Source: Solidesulfovibrio carbinoliphilus subsp. oakridgensis (GTDB lineage Bacteria > Desulfobacterota > Desulfovibrionia > Desulfovibrionales > Desulfovibrionaceae). Taken from it: a stretch of 64,000 nt of DNA. The DNA is taken from positions 1,922,001-1,986,000 of the forward strand of contig NZ_CM001368.1 in assembly GCF_000177215.2 (NCBI RefSeq). The letters are read 5' to 3'. The position numbers and the translations under genes were made by a program. Below are positions 42,058 to 49,570 of this stretch, piece after piece. Below the pieces are notes generated by a model. It made no database searches. It was not told where the DNA came from and saw only the letters and a program-made list of their open reading frames with translations. Numbering within the stretch: position 1 is the first letter of the stretch; every line of letters begins with the position of its first letter.

Positions 42058-43662
42058 ATGCGCCCTCTCTTTGAGGGCCCGGGGAGCAACCGGAGCCTAC
42101 CTCGGAACCCGGAGCGTTGCCGTGCCATGAAAAAGCGTCCTCTCTTCCTCCCCTTCCGTTCTCCGGCAAACCCTTTTTCCCTGGAGGGCTTGCGAGGTTT
42201 CCTGGCGCCCTATCCGCTTGTACTGCTCTGTATTGTAGCCTTCGGATGCGCCCTGCGGGCGGAACAGCTCCTCTGGAACCGATCCCTGTGGCTCGATGAA
42301 GCCTTCCTGGCCCTGGCCATCGTCGAGCGGCCCCTGTCCACCCTCCTGGCCTTGCCCTTGCCCTATGAGCAGACGCCGCCGCCGTTGTTTCTCGTACTGG
42401 TCAAAATGTTCTCGACCGTGGCCGGAACGTCCGAAACGGCCCTGCGCGCCATCCCCTTCGCCAGCGCCTGCCTGGCGCTTGGCCTCTGGCCGCTGTCGGC
42501 CCGCCGGCATTCGCGATCCTGCCTGCTGGCCGGCGCCTTCCTGCTGGCCGTTTCCTCCGGCGGCGTCTACTACGCCGCCGAGTTCAAGCCCTACGCCACC
42601 GAGGCCCTGCTCTCGGTCCTTTTCCTGCTGGCCGCGAGGCGCTTTTTGGAGGGGGAACCCCTGCCCCACCCGGCCGGCTGGGCCGTGCTCTTCGCCCTGG
42701 CGCCTTGGCTGGGCTTTCCCACAATCTTCCTGCTGGCCGGGCTGGCCGGCGGGTTGCTCGCTGCCAGGCGGTCGGCGCACAACCGGCAGGGTCCGGCCTG
42801 GGCCCTCCTGGCTGTCGGCGGCCTGTCGTTTCTGGTCATGTACGGCGTCTATGCCCGACCGGCCAGCGCCACCCAATTGCGGGCCGGCTACTGGGAGGCC
42901 TTTGCGGCCCCCCTTCCCACGTCCCTGTCGGCGTTCCTCTGGTACGGGGAGCGGGCAAGCCAGGTCCTGTGCCATTTTTTCGGGCTGCAACATCCCTGGC
43001 AGGGAGCGGTTCTGGCCGGCCTGGCCGTGGTTGGAGCCGTGGCCGTGCTGCGCCGCGACCGGGCCTATGGGTGCGTCCTCACCCTTCCGATCGCGGCGGC
43101 GGTGCTCCTGTCCATGACGGGCCGGTTTCCCCTGCACGAACGGTTGCTGCTCTTCACCCTGCCGCTTTGCTGCCTGCTGCTGGCCGAGGGCCTCGTCGCC
43201 CTCGGCGCCCGCTTTGGCCGGGTCCGCCCGGCCTGCAAATGGCTGCCGGCCGCGGCCGTGCTGGCGCTTCTGGTCCGGCCCATGGCCGCCGCAGTGTTCG
43301 ACCCCGGCTCGTTTGAGCGCCAGGAATTCAAGACGATCAGCGCCCAGATTGCGCAGGCGCGCGCGGACGGGGATGCCGTCTTCGTCTTTCAGGCGGCCGT
43401 GCCGCTCCTCGAATACTATGGCCGGCAGGATCCGCGCCTCACGGGCTTCACGCCCCTGTCCGTCACCCGGGGCGACCCGTCCTCCCTCGACGAGGCGGTC
43501 CGGACCGTCAAGGCGGCCGGCCACGGCTGGGTCCTCTTCGCCCATGTCCGGCAGCGGGAGGAGCGGCTGCTGGAAGCCGCCTTCGAGGATGGCGGCGCCG
43601 TGCGCCAGCGCCTCGCCGCCAAGGGGGTCTGGGCCTTCGCCTTTGACGTCAAGCGCCCCTGA
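42058..43662 (+). CDS. GT39/PMT-like polytopic glycosyltransferase
   Basis: A membrane protein of about 534 residues with ten or more predicted helices. NRSLWLDEAFLALAIVERP after the first helix is the lumenal Asp-Glu motif of GT-C enzymes (PMT/ArnT type), which transfer sugars from polyprenyl-phosphate donors on the periplasmic side. LPYEQTPPPLFLVLVK and YYAAEFKPYATEA are further family blocks. The C-terminal 150 residues form a soluble periplasmic domain. ATG 42058 has AGGAAGG at good spacing; an internal ATG at 42127 (MKKRPLFL) is an alternative without a good site. Acceptor and sugar are unknown. Confidence 0.8.
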   Translation: MRPLFEGPGSNRSLPRNPERCRAMKKRPLFLPFRSPANPFSLEGLRGFLAPYPLVLLCIVAFGCALRAEQLLWNRSLWLDEAFLALAIVERPLSTLLALPLPYEQTPPPLFLVLVKMFSTVAGTSETALRAIPFASACLALGLWPLSARRHSRSCLLAGAFLLAVSSGGVYYAAEFKPYATEALLSVLFLLAARRFLEGEPLPHPAGWAVLFALAPWLGFPTIFLLAGLAGGLLAARRSAHNRQGPAWALLAVGGLSFLVMYGVYARPASATQLRAGYWEAFAAPLPTSLSAFLWYGERASQVLCHFFGLQHPWQGAVLAGLAVVGAVAVLRRDRAYGCVLTLPIAAAVLLSMTGRFPLHERLLLFTLPLCCLLLAEGLVALGARFGRVRPACKWLPAAAVLALLVRPMAAAVFDPGSFERQEFKTISAQIAQARADGDAVFVFQAAVPLLEYYGRQDPRLTGFTPLSVTRGDPSSLDEAVRTVKAAGHGWVLFAHVRQREERLLEAAFEDGGAVRQRLAAKGVWAFAFDVKRP

Positions 43663-43732
43663 CCGCCGCCGCGCCCGGGCTCTTTTCCCCCGCCCTTGCC
43701 GCACCGTGGCAATCCTTGTATGGGATCAGGCC

Positions 43733-46700
43733 ATGAAGCAGTACCTCGCCGACCTGCACATCCACTCCCATTATTCACGGGCCACGAGCAAGGGGCTGAC
43801 CCCGCGGAACCTGGCCGCCTTCGGGGAACTGAAGGGCCTCGCCGTGGTCGGGTCCGGGGACTTCACCCATCCGGGCTGGCTGGCCGACCTGCGCCGCGAC
43901 CTGATCGAGGACGGCACGGGCCTTTTGCGCCTGGCCGACACGGCCGACCCGGCCGGGCTTGGCCGGGAGATCCCCTGGCTGCCGGACTTCCGGCCCGAGG
44001 GCCGGGTCCGGTTCATGCTCTCGGCCGAAATAAGCTCCATCTACAAGCGCGGCGGCAAGGTCAGGAAAGTCCACAACCTGGTCTTCGCCCCGTCCCTGGA
44101 CGTGGCCGAGACCATCAACCGCAAGCTGTCCAAGGTCGGCAACCTGGCTTCCGACGGCCGGCCGATCCTGGGTCTCGACAGCCGCGACCTGCTCGAACTG
44201 GTGCTCGAAACGGACAAGCGCGCCTTTCTCGTGCCGGCCCACATCTGGACGCCCTGGTTTTCCGTCTTCGGCTCCAAATCGGGCTTCGATTCCCTGGAGG
44301 AGTGCTTCGGCGACCTGTCCAAGGAGATCTTCGCCCTGGAGACAGGCCTGTCGTCCGACCCGGACATGAACTGGACCCTTTCGGCCCTGGACCGGTTCCG
44401 GCTCATCTCCAACTCCGACGCCCACTCCGGGGAGAAGCTCGGCCGGGAGTGCAACCTTTTTTGCGGCGAGGCCAGCTACGAGGGCATCCACCGGGCCCTT
44501 CGCGGCGAAAACGGCGGCCGGGACTTTTGCGGCACCGTGGAATTTTTCCCGGAAGAGGGCAAATACCACCTGGACGGCCACCGCGACTGCCACGTGGTCA
44601 TGGAGCCGGCCGAGGCCAAGGCCCGGGGCGGCATCTGTCCGGTCTGCGGCAAGCAGCTCACCCTTGGCGTCCTCCACCGGGTCCTGGATCTGGCCGACCG
44701 GACCGAACCCGCCAGGCCCCCGGGCATGCCCGGGTTCACCTCGCTTATTCCCCTGGACGAGCTGGCCGGCGAGATCATGGGGGTGGGACCCAAGACCGGC
44801 AAGGCCCGGCGGCTGACGGCCGCCCTCTACGCCCGCTTCGGCGCGGAGCTGACCATTTTGCGCGAAACGCCGCCCGAAGACCTCGCCAAGGTCAACACCG
44901 TCCTGGCCGAGGCCGTCTCCCGCATGCGCCAGGGCCGGGTGGAGCGCACGCCGGGCTTTGACGGCGAGTACGGCCGCATCACGGTCTTTTCGGCCGAGGA
45001 AAAGCGCGACATCAAGGCCGGCCGGTTTCGACCCGTGCCGGCGGGAAACTCCACGGGGGCCACGCCGCGCGAATCCGCATCCGACGGCGATGCGCCGCCC
45101 GAGCCTCCCCCTGCCGGGCAAACGCCCCGGTCCGCCCCGGCCCGCCCGGACCTGAACGCCGCCCAAGAGGCCGCCGTCACGGCCGCCGGCCGCCACCTCC
45201 TGGTCGTGGCCGGCCCGGGCACGGGCAAGACCCATACCCTGCTCGCCAAGATCCGGTCCCTGCTCGAGGCCGGCGTCCCGGCCGACAAGATCCTGGCCGT
45301 GACCTTCACCCGCCGGGCGGCCGGGGAACTGCGGGACCGGCTGGCCCGGGACATCCCCGCCCTGGCCGACGGCACCCGAACCGGAGCGGCCGCCCTGCCC
45401 CGGGCCGACACCCTCCACGCCCTGGCCCTGGCTGCCTGGACCGAGGCCGGCGGCCGCGAGCCGGTCCTTCTGTCCGAGGAGGCGGCCCGGCGGCTTTTCG
45501 CCCTGGCCAACCCCGGGCTGGCCGGCGCCCGGCTCAAAGCCGCCTGGCGCGCGCTCGATCTTTCCCGCGAACGCCTGGAGCCCCTGGAACCGGCAGCGGA
45601 CACGGACGGAAGCGACGGCCCCGGCCGCTTCGCCGCCCGGTACGCCGCCCAAAAAGCGGCCTGGAACCTCCTCGATTTCACGGACCTGCTCGAATTCTGG
45701 CTGGAGAAGCTGACGTCGGGCGACAGCCGGCCGGACTGGTCCCATATCCTCGTGGACGAGGTCCAGGACCTGACGCCTCTGCAGCTGGCCCTTGTGGCGG
45801 CCCTGGCCGGGCCGGACCGGGCCGCGCTGTTCGCCATCGGCGACCCGGACCAGTCCATCTACGGCTTCCGGGGGGCGACCGGCGGCGTCGAGGCAAGGCT
45901 CGCCGCCCTGTGGCCGGATCTGGCCGTGGCTCCCCTGGCCGAGAACTACCGGTCCGCCCAGCCCGTGCTCGATCTGGCGGCCGGGCTCTTTCCGGGCCGC
46001 CGCCCCCTGGTGTCGCGCCTTGGCCCGATCCTGCCGGCGGCCGGCGGGATGGAGCTCTTCGCGGCCCCGACCGCCGGGGCCGAGGCCGAATGGATGGCCG
46101 GGCGGATCCAGGAGCTGCTCGGCGGCACGTCCCTGACGCTGACCCGGGATTTTTCCGTGGCCACCCTGTCGCCGGGCGACGTGGCCGTGCTGGTCCGGTT
46201 TTCCGGCCTCGTCCCGGCCATCCGCAAGAGCCTCGAGCGCCGGGGCATTCCGTGCGCCGCGCCCGAGGCCGACGCCTTTTTTAACGAGCCGCGCGTGCGG
46301 CTCCTGCTCGCCGCCGCCGGCCGGCACCTCGGGCTGCCGGCGGCGCTCGGCGAGGCCGGCGACGCCGACGGGCCAACGCTCCCGGCCTTGCCGGATGCAA
46401 TCCTGGCCCGGGGGCCGCGCGGACTGGCGGCCTTGCTCCAAGACTCCCCGCCCTTTGACCGGCTTTTCTGGCAGGGGCCCCAGTTTCGAGACCTCTGCCG
46501 GGCCTACGACACCCACAAGGGCTGGGCCGGGCTGCTCAACCACGTGGCCGGGGAGACGGAGATCGAACTGGTGGGGAGGCTGGCCGAGAAGGTCCGGATC
46601 ATGACGCTCCACGCGGCCAAGGGGCTCGAATTCGCGGCCGTCTTCCTGCCGGCCCTGGAGGACGGCATCCTGCCCTTTGCCGGCGCGGCGGCCCTGACCG

Positions 46701-46975
46701 GCGCGCCCGGCGGCACAGCGGGCGATCCGGCCGGCCGGATGGACGAGGACGAGGAACGGCGGCTTTTCTACGTGGGCCTCACCCGGGCCAAGACCCGGCT
46801 CTTTCTCTCCCACGCCAAACGCCGCGACCTCTTTGGCAAGAGGCTCGCGCTTCCTCGGTCGCGTTTTCTGGAAGAGCTCGATCTCGGCGGGGTCAGGCAA
46901 CGGACCTTGGCGGCCCGCACCGTTCGTCAGGCCAGGCAGCTGCCCTTGCTCGGCGGCGGGGAACCTACCATATGA
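43733..46975 (+). CDS. EndoQ-like PHP nuclease fused to UvrD/PcrA-type SF1 helicase
   Basis: A 1080-residue fusion. Residues 1-425 match the PHP-type EndoQ family: DLHIHSHYSRATS, GSGDFTHPGW, SNSDAHS and zinc-finger cysteines near 300 (GICPVCGKQLTLGV). EndoQ cuts DNA 5' of deaminated bases (uracil, hypoxanthine). Residues 425-472 are a Pro/Ala linker. Residues 473-1080 are an SF1A helicase: Walker A GPGTGKT near 494, AVTFTRRAAGELRDR (Ia), ILVDEVQDLTPLQ (II), IGDPDQSIYGFRGA (III), LAENYRSAQPV (IV), MTLHAAKGLEF (V), and FYVGLTRAKTRL (VI). All helicase motifs look intact; the 2A/2B region is short compared with UvrD. It suggests nick-and-unwind repair by one polypeptide. Confidence 0.85.
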   Translation: MKQYLADLHIHSHYSRATSKGLTPRNLAAFGELKGLAVVGSGDFTHPGWLADLRRDLIEDGTGLLRLADTADPAGLGREIPWLPDFRPEGRVRFMLSAEISSIYKRGGKVRKVHNLVFAPSLDVAETINRKLSKVGNLASDGRPILGLDSRDLLELVLETDKRAFLVPAHIWTPWFSVFGSKSGFDSLEECFGDLSKEIFALETGLSSDPDMNWTLSALDRFRLISNSDAHSGEKLGRECNLFCGEASYEGIHRALRGENGGRDFCGTVEFFPEEGKYHLDGHRDCHVVMEPAEAKARGGICPVCGKQLTLGVLHRVLDLADRTEPARPPGMPGFTSLIPLDELAGEIMGVGPKTGKARRLTAALYARFGAELTILRETPPEDLAKVNTVLAEAVSRMRQGRVERTPGFDGEYGRITVFSAEEKRDIKAGRFRPVPAGNSTGATPRESASDGDAPPEPPPAGQTPRSAPARPDLNAAQEAAVTAAGRHLLVVAGPGTGKTHTLLAKIRSLLEAGVPADKILAVTFTRRAAGELRDRLARDIPALADGTRTGAAALPRADTLHALALAAWTEAGGREPVLLSEEAARRLFALANPGLAGARLKAAWRALDLSRERLEPLEPAADTDGSDGPGRFAARYAAQKAAWNLLDFTDLLEFWLEKLTSGDSRPDWSHILVDEVQDLTPLQLALVAALAGPDRAALFAIGDPDQSIYGFRGATGGVEARLAALWPDLAVAPLAENYRSAQPVLDLAAGLFPGRRPLVSRLGPILPAAGGMELFAAPTAGAEAEWMAGRIQELLGGTSLTLTRDFSVATLSPGDVAVLVRFSGLVPAIRKSLERRGIPCAAPEADAFFNEPRVRLLLAAAGRHLGLPAALGEAGDADGPTLPALPDAILARGPRGLAALLQDSPPFDRLFWQGPQFRDLCRAYDTHKGWAGLLNHVAGETEIELVGRLAEKVRIMTLHAAKGLEFAAVFLPALEDGILPFAGAAALTGAPGGTAGDPAGRMDEDEERRLFYVGLTRAKTRLFLSHAKRRDLFGKRLALPRSRFLEELDLGGVRQRTLAARTVRQARQLPLLGGGEPTI

Positions 46976-47108
46976 AGCGCCACAGGTAGCGCTCGTAGGC
47001 CCGGGTCATCCGATGGGCCGCCGGCGCAGCCACGCCCATGTCCTTCAACCGGCAATACACGTGCAGCGGATTGAAAAAGTGCTGCATGAAATCTCGAACG
47101 TGTCGCAT
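46965..47108 (-). CDS. 47-residue conserved-looking small protein
   Basis: ATG 47108 follows GGAGTGAGG at ideal spacing and the ORF ends at TAG 46965, overlapping the 3' end of the convergent EndoQ-UvrD gene by 11 bases. The product is basic and aromatic: MRHVRDFMQHFFNPLHVYC, then a short helix with HRMTRAYERYLWRFIW. The NPLHVYCRL segment looks familiar from small hypothetical proteins of Desulfovibrionales, but I cannot name a function. The 5' leader contains a nested hairpin followed by six T on the minus strand (47125-47181), suggesting attenuation. Confidence 0.55.
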   Translation of the reverse strand: MRHVRDFMQHFFNPLHVYCRLKDMGVAAPAAHRMTRAYERYLWRFIW

Positions 47109-47124
47109 GATCCTCACTCCGGGA

Positions 47125-47181
47125 TGCCGGGAAAAAACCACGTCCAGGAGCGAGAGTCCCTCTCCCCTGGATACCCCGGCA
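47125..47181 (-). promoter_or_regulatory. Structured, attenuator-like leader of the small ORF
   Basis: On the minus strand a nested hairpin (TCCAGG/CCTGGA with inner GAGAG/CTCTC) is followed by CGTGG and six T, like an intrinsic terminator. An outer pairing TGCCGGG/CCCGGCA encloses both and reaches to the ribosome-site region of the small ORF. Confidence 0.45.
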
Positions 47182-47221
47182 ACGGGCTTTCCATACTCCG
47201 GGCGGGGGGAACCCTCAAGCC

Positions 47222-47250
47222 TTGACCCCTAACTATTATCGCTTTACATT
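47222..47250 (+). promoter_or_regulatory. Promoter of cbiR, probably giving a leaderless mRNA
   Basis: TTGACC (47222-47227), a 17-base spacer and TACATT (47245-47250) end only five bases before ATG 47256. Transcription would start at or near the ATG, and no ribosome site is present. Confidence 0.5.
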
Positions 47251-47255
47251 TTGCC

Positions 47256-48038
47256 ATGATACAAAATTGCAATACTTCTTTTTCCTGGCACACCGCAGCC
47301 CCGAGTTGCGTTTTTCCTGAAACCGCGGCCATCAATTGCCGTCGCCTGGCCCGGTCCGTGGCGGAAGTCGGGCTCTATCTTCTGGAACTCCACGCCTGCC
47401 TGGCCTACGGTCCGGACGACCTGCCCCGAAAGGACTACGGCCTGGCCTACCACCTGCACCTGCCCCTGGACCTGCCCTGGCGGCTTGGCGGGGAAACGGT
47501 CTTTTACGCCATGGAAGGGCTGCTCGAAAAAACCGCCTATCTCCACCCCTGGGCCTTTGTCCTCCACCCGCCCGAGCGCCCGGACGACTTGCACGCCTTT
47601 CTCGGGGCCCTGGCGGCCTCGGGCCGCGATCCGCAGGCCGTGCTGCTCGAAAACACCGATACGGCCTCCCCGGCCGACGTCCTGGCCCTGGCCGACGCGG
47701 CCGGCTGCGGCGTCTGCCTGGACCTCGGCCACCTGCTGGCCATGGGCCACGCCCTGCCGACCGACGATCCGAGGCTCGCCCCGGCCGCGCGCATGCTCCA
47801 CGTCTATTCGCCCTTCGGGGTCGAGGGGCCGCCGCCGGGACGCAGCCACTCCCACCGCACACTCAGCTGCCTGTCGCCCGAGGGCCGGGAAGTCCTCATG
47901 TGGATGCTCACCCGCCTGCGGCCGCGGACCGTGGTGGCCGAGGTCTTCACCCCCGTCCACCTGCTCGAAAGCCTGGCCGTGCTCGACGCCGTGGCCGGGG
48001 AGGCCGCCCGGAACTGCCCCGCCGGAGACGGGGCGTGA
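47256..48038 (+). CDS. cbiR: Cobamide-remodelling phosphodiesterase CbiR-like
   Basis: A 260-residue TIM-barrel (AP endonuclease 2 superfamily) protein. CVFPETAAINCRRLARSVAE and VGLYLLELHACLAYG match the N-terminal strands of CbiR. HPPERPDD, LLENTDTASP and CLDLGHLLAMGH supply candidate metal ligands (His, Glu, Asp, His). CbiR removes the lower nucleotide loop of cobamides so that they can be rebuilt with another base. The adjacent, overlapping cobU supports this role because CobU acts on the cobinamide product. The start lacks a Shine-Dalgarno; a -10 box lies just upstream. The stop overlaps cobU by four bases. Confidence 0.75.
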   Translation: MIQNCNTSFSWHTAAPSCVFPETAAINCRRLARSVAEVGLYLLELHACLAYGPDDLPRKDYGLAYHLHLPLDLPWRLGGETVFYAMEGLLEKTAYLHPWAFVLHPPERPDDLHAFLGALAASGRDPQAVLLENTDTASPADVLALADAAGCGVCLDLGHLLAMGHALPTDDPRLAPAARMLHVYSPFGVEGPPPGRSHSHRTLSCLSPEGREVLMWMLTRLRPRTVVAEVFTPVHLLESLAVLDAVAGEAARNCPAGDGA

Positions 48039-48559
48039 TCCGGCTGCTGCTTGGCGGCACGCGAAGCGGCAAGTCGGCTCTTGGCGAGGCGCTTCTTGCC
48101 GCCGGGTCGCCGCCCCGCCGGGTGGTGGCCACGGGCCGGGCCCTGGATTTCGCCTTCCGGGAGCGGATCGCGGCCCACAAACGGGCCCGGCCGGCCGGGG
48201 TCGCGGTCATCGAGGCCGGGGCCGCGGCCATGGACGTCCTTGGCCGCGAGGCCGGACACGGGGGCACGATTCTCTTTGACAGCCTGGACTTTTGGCTTTT
48301 CGCCTGCCATGACCTTGGGAAAACGCAATCGAGCCTGGCGGCGTTGGCCCGGGGACTGGCCCCTTACCAGGGGGCGGACGGCCCGGAACTGATCGTGGTC
48401 AGCGCCGAAATCGGGCTGGGGCCGCTTGCGGCCGATGCTTCGGTCCGGCGGTTCGCGGACGCGCTCGGCACGCTCAACCAGGCCGCCGCCGCCATGGCCG
48501 GAGACGTGCGCCTGGTCGTGGCCGGCCTGTCCGTGGCGCTCAAGGGAAACGCCTCATGA
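48035..48559 (+). CDS. cobU: Adenosylcobinamide kinase / guanylyltransferase
   Basis: A 174-residue protein with the P-loop GGTRSGKSALGE at residues 7-18 and the CobU blocks VVATGRALD, RIAAHKRARPAG and LVVAGLSVALK. It phosphorylates adenosylcobinamide and transfers GMP from GTP to give adenosyl-GDP-cobinamide for nucleotide-loop assembly. The His used for GMP attachment (AAHKRAR) is present. Start GTG 48035 overlaps the cbiR stop and the stop overlaps the next ATG, so all three genes are translationally coupled. Confidence 0.85.
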   Translation: MIRLLLGGTRSGKSALGEALLAAGSPPRRVVATGRALDFAFRERIAAHKRARPAGVAVIEAGAAAMDVLGREAGHGGTILFDSLDFWLFACHDLGKTQSSLAALARGLAPYQGADGPELIVVSAEIGLGPLAADASVRRFADALGTLNQAAAAMAGDVRLVVAGLSVALKGNAS

Positions 48560-49560
48560 CCTATTTTCGAAAGCTGGTCTCGGAAACGACGCGGCTCTCC
48601 CAGATGCTCGAGCGGGACGACCGTTGGCTCATCATCATCAACGCCGACCCGGACGCCATGGCCTCGGCCATGGCCCTGCGGCGCATCATGGCCCACCGCG
48701 TGGACGAGGTGGGCATCGCCCACGTCAACGAGGTCAAGCGGCCGGACAACCTGGCCATGATGCGGTTTCTGCGCATCCCGACCGTCACCCTCACCCCGGA
48801 GCTGAAAGCGGCCTACACCCGTTTCGCCATGGTCGATTCCCAGCCCCACCACCATCCCGATTTCAAGAACTGCGACTTCAGCATCGTCATCGACCACCAC
48901 CCGACCCATCCCGACCATCCGGTCAAGGCCGCCTTCGCCGACATCCGGCCCGACTACGGCTCGGTCAGCACCATCCTGACGGAATACCTCTACAACCTGC
49001 GCATCCGGCCGGGAAAGCTGCTGGCCACGGCGCTCGTCTACGGCATCAAGACCGACACCCAGAGCTTCGAACGCCATTTCATCGAAGCCGACGTCAAGGC
49101 CTTCAGCTACCTGACCAAGTGCGCCGACATGGTGCTCATGCGCAAGATCATCCACAGCGAGTTCCACCGGCGCTGGCTCAAGTTCTTTTCCAAGGCCTTT
49201 CGCAAGATGCGCTTCGTCGGCACCCATGGCCTGTTCGTCTACATGGACACCATCGAGAGCCCGGACATCCTGGTCATGCTGGCCGACTTCTTCACCCGGG
49301 TCCACGGCCTGTCCTGGAACACGCTGGCGGCGGTGGTCAAAAAGCAGGTGGTGGTGATCTTCCGGGGCGACGGCATCGGCCGCAACATGGGGCACATGGC
49401 GGCCAAGGTCTTCGGCGACATCGGTTCGGCCGGCGGCCACCGGGGCGCGGCCCGGGCCGAGATCGAGCTGGCCAAACTCGGCGGCAAGCCGGTGGAGGAG
49501 TTCCTCTACAAACGGCTGACCGGGAAAAAGCTCCCGACCAAGGACCGCTGTCCCATCTAG
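48556..49560 (+). CDS. DHH-family phosphoesterase
   Basis: A 334-residue DHH/DHHA1 protein. Metal-binding motifs: NADPDAMASAMAL (29-41), VDSQPHHH, and the DHH signature IDHHPTHPD near 112. The C-terminal DHHA1 domain has GRNMGHMAAKVFGD and GSAGGHRGAARAE. Relatives are nanoRNases/pAp phosphatases and cyclic-dinucleotide phosphodiesterases. The four-base overlap with cobU is curious because no cobalamin step needs a DHH enzyme; coupling may simply be by operon. A soluble cytoplasmic enzyme is expected. Confidence 0.85.
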   Translation: MTYFRKLVSETTRLSQMLERDDRWLIIINADPDAMASAMALRRIMAHRVDEVGIAHVNEVKRPDNLAMMRFLRIPTVTLTPELKAAYTRFAMVDSQPHHHPDFKNCDFSIVIDHHPTHPDHPVKAAFADIRPDYGSVSTILTEYLYNLRIRPGKLLATALVYGIKTDTQSFERHFIEADVKAFSYLTKCADMVLMRKIIHSEFHRRWLKFFSKAFRKMRFVGTHGLFVYMDTIESPDILVMLADFFTRVHGLSWNTLAAVVKKQVVVIFRGDGIGRNMGHMAAKVFGDIGSAGGHRGAARAEIELAKLGGKPVEEFLYKRLTGKKLPTKDRCPI

Positions 49561-49570
49561 AATCCCCTTT

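Noticed and set aside
47109-47255. Possible cobalamin riboswitch upstream of cbiR
   Set aside because: The structured region lacks the B12-box consensus and its terminator-like part is on the opposite strand.
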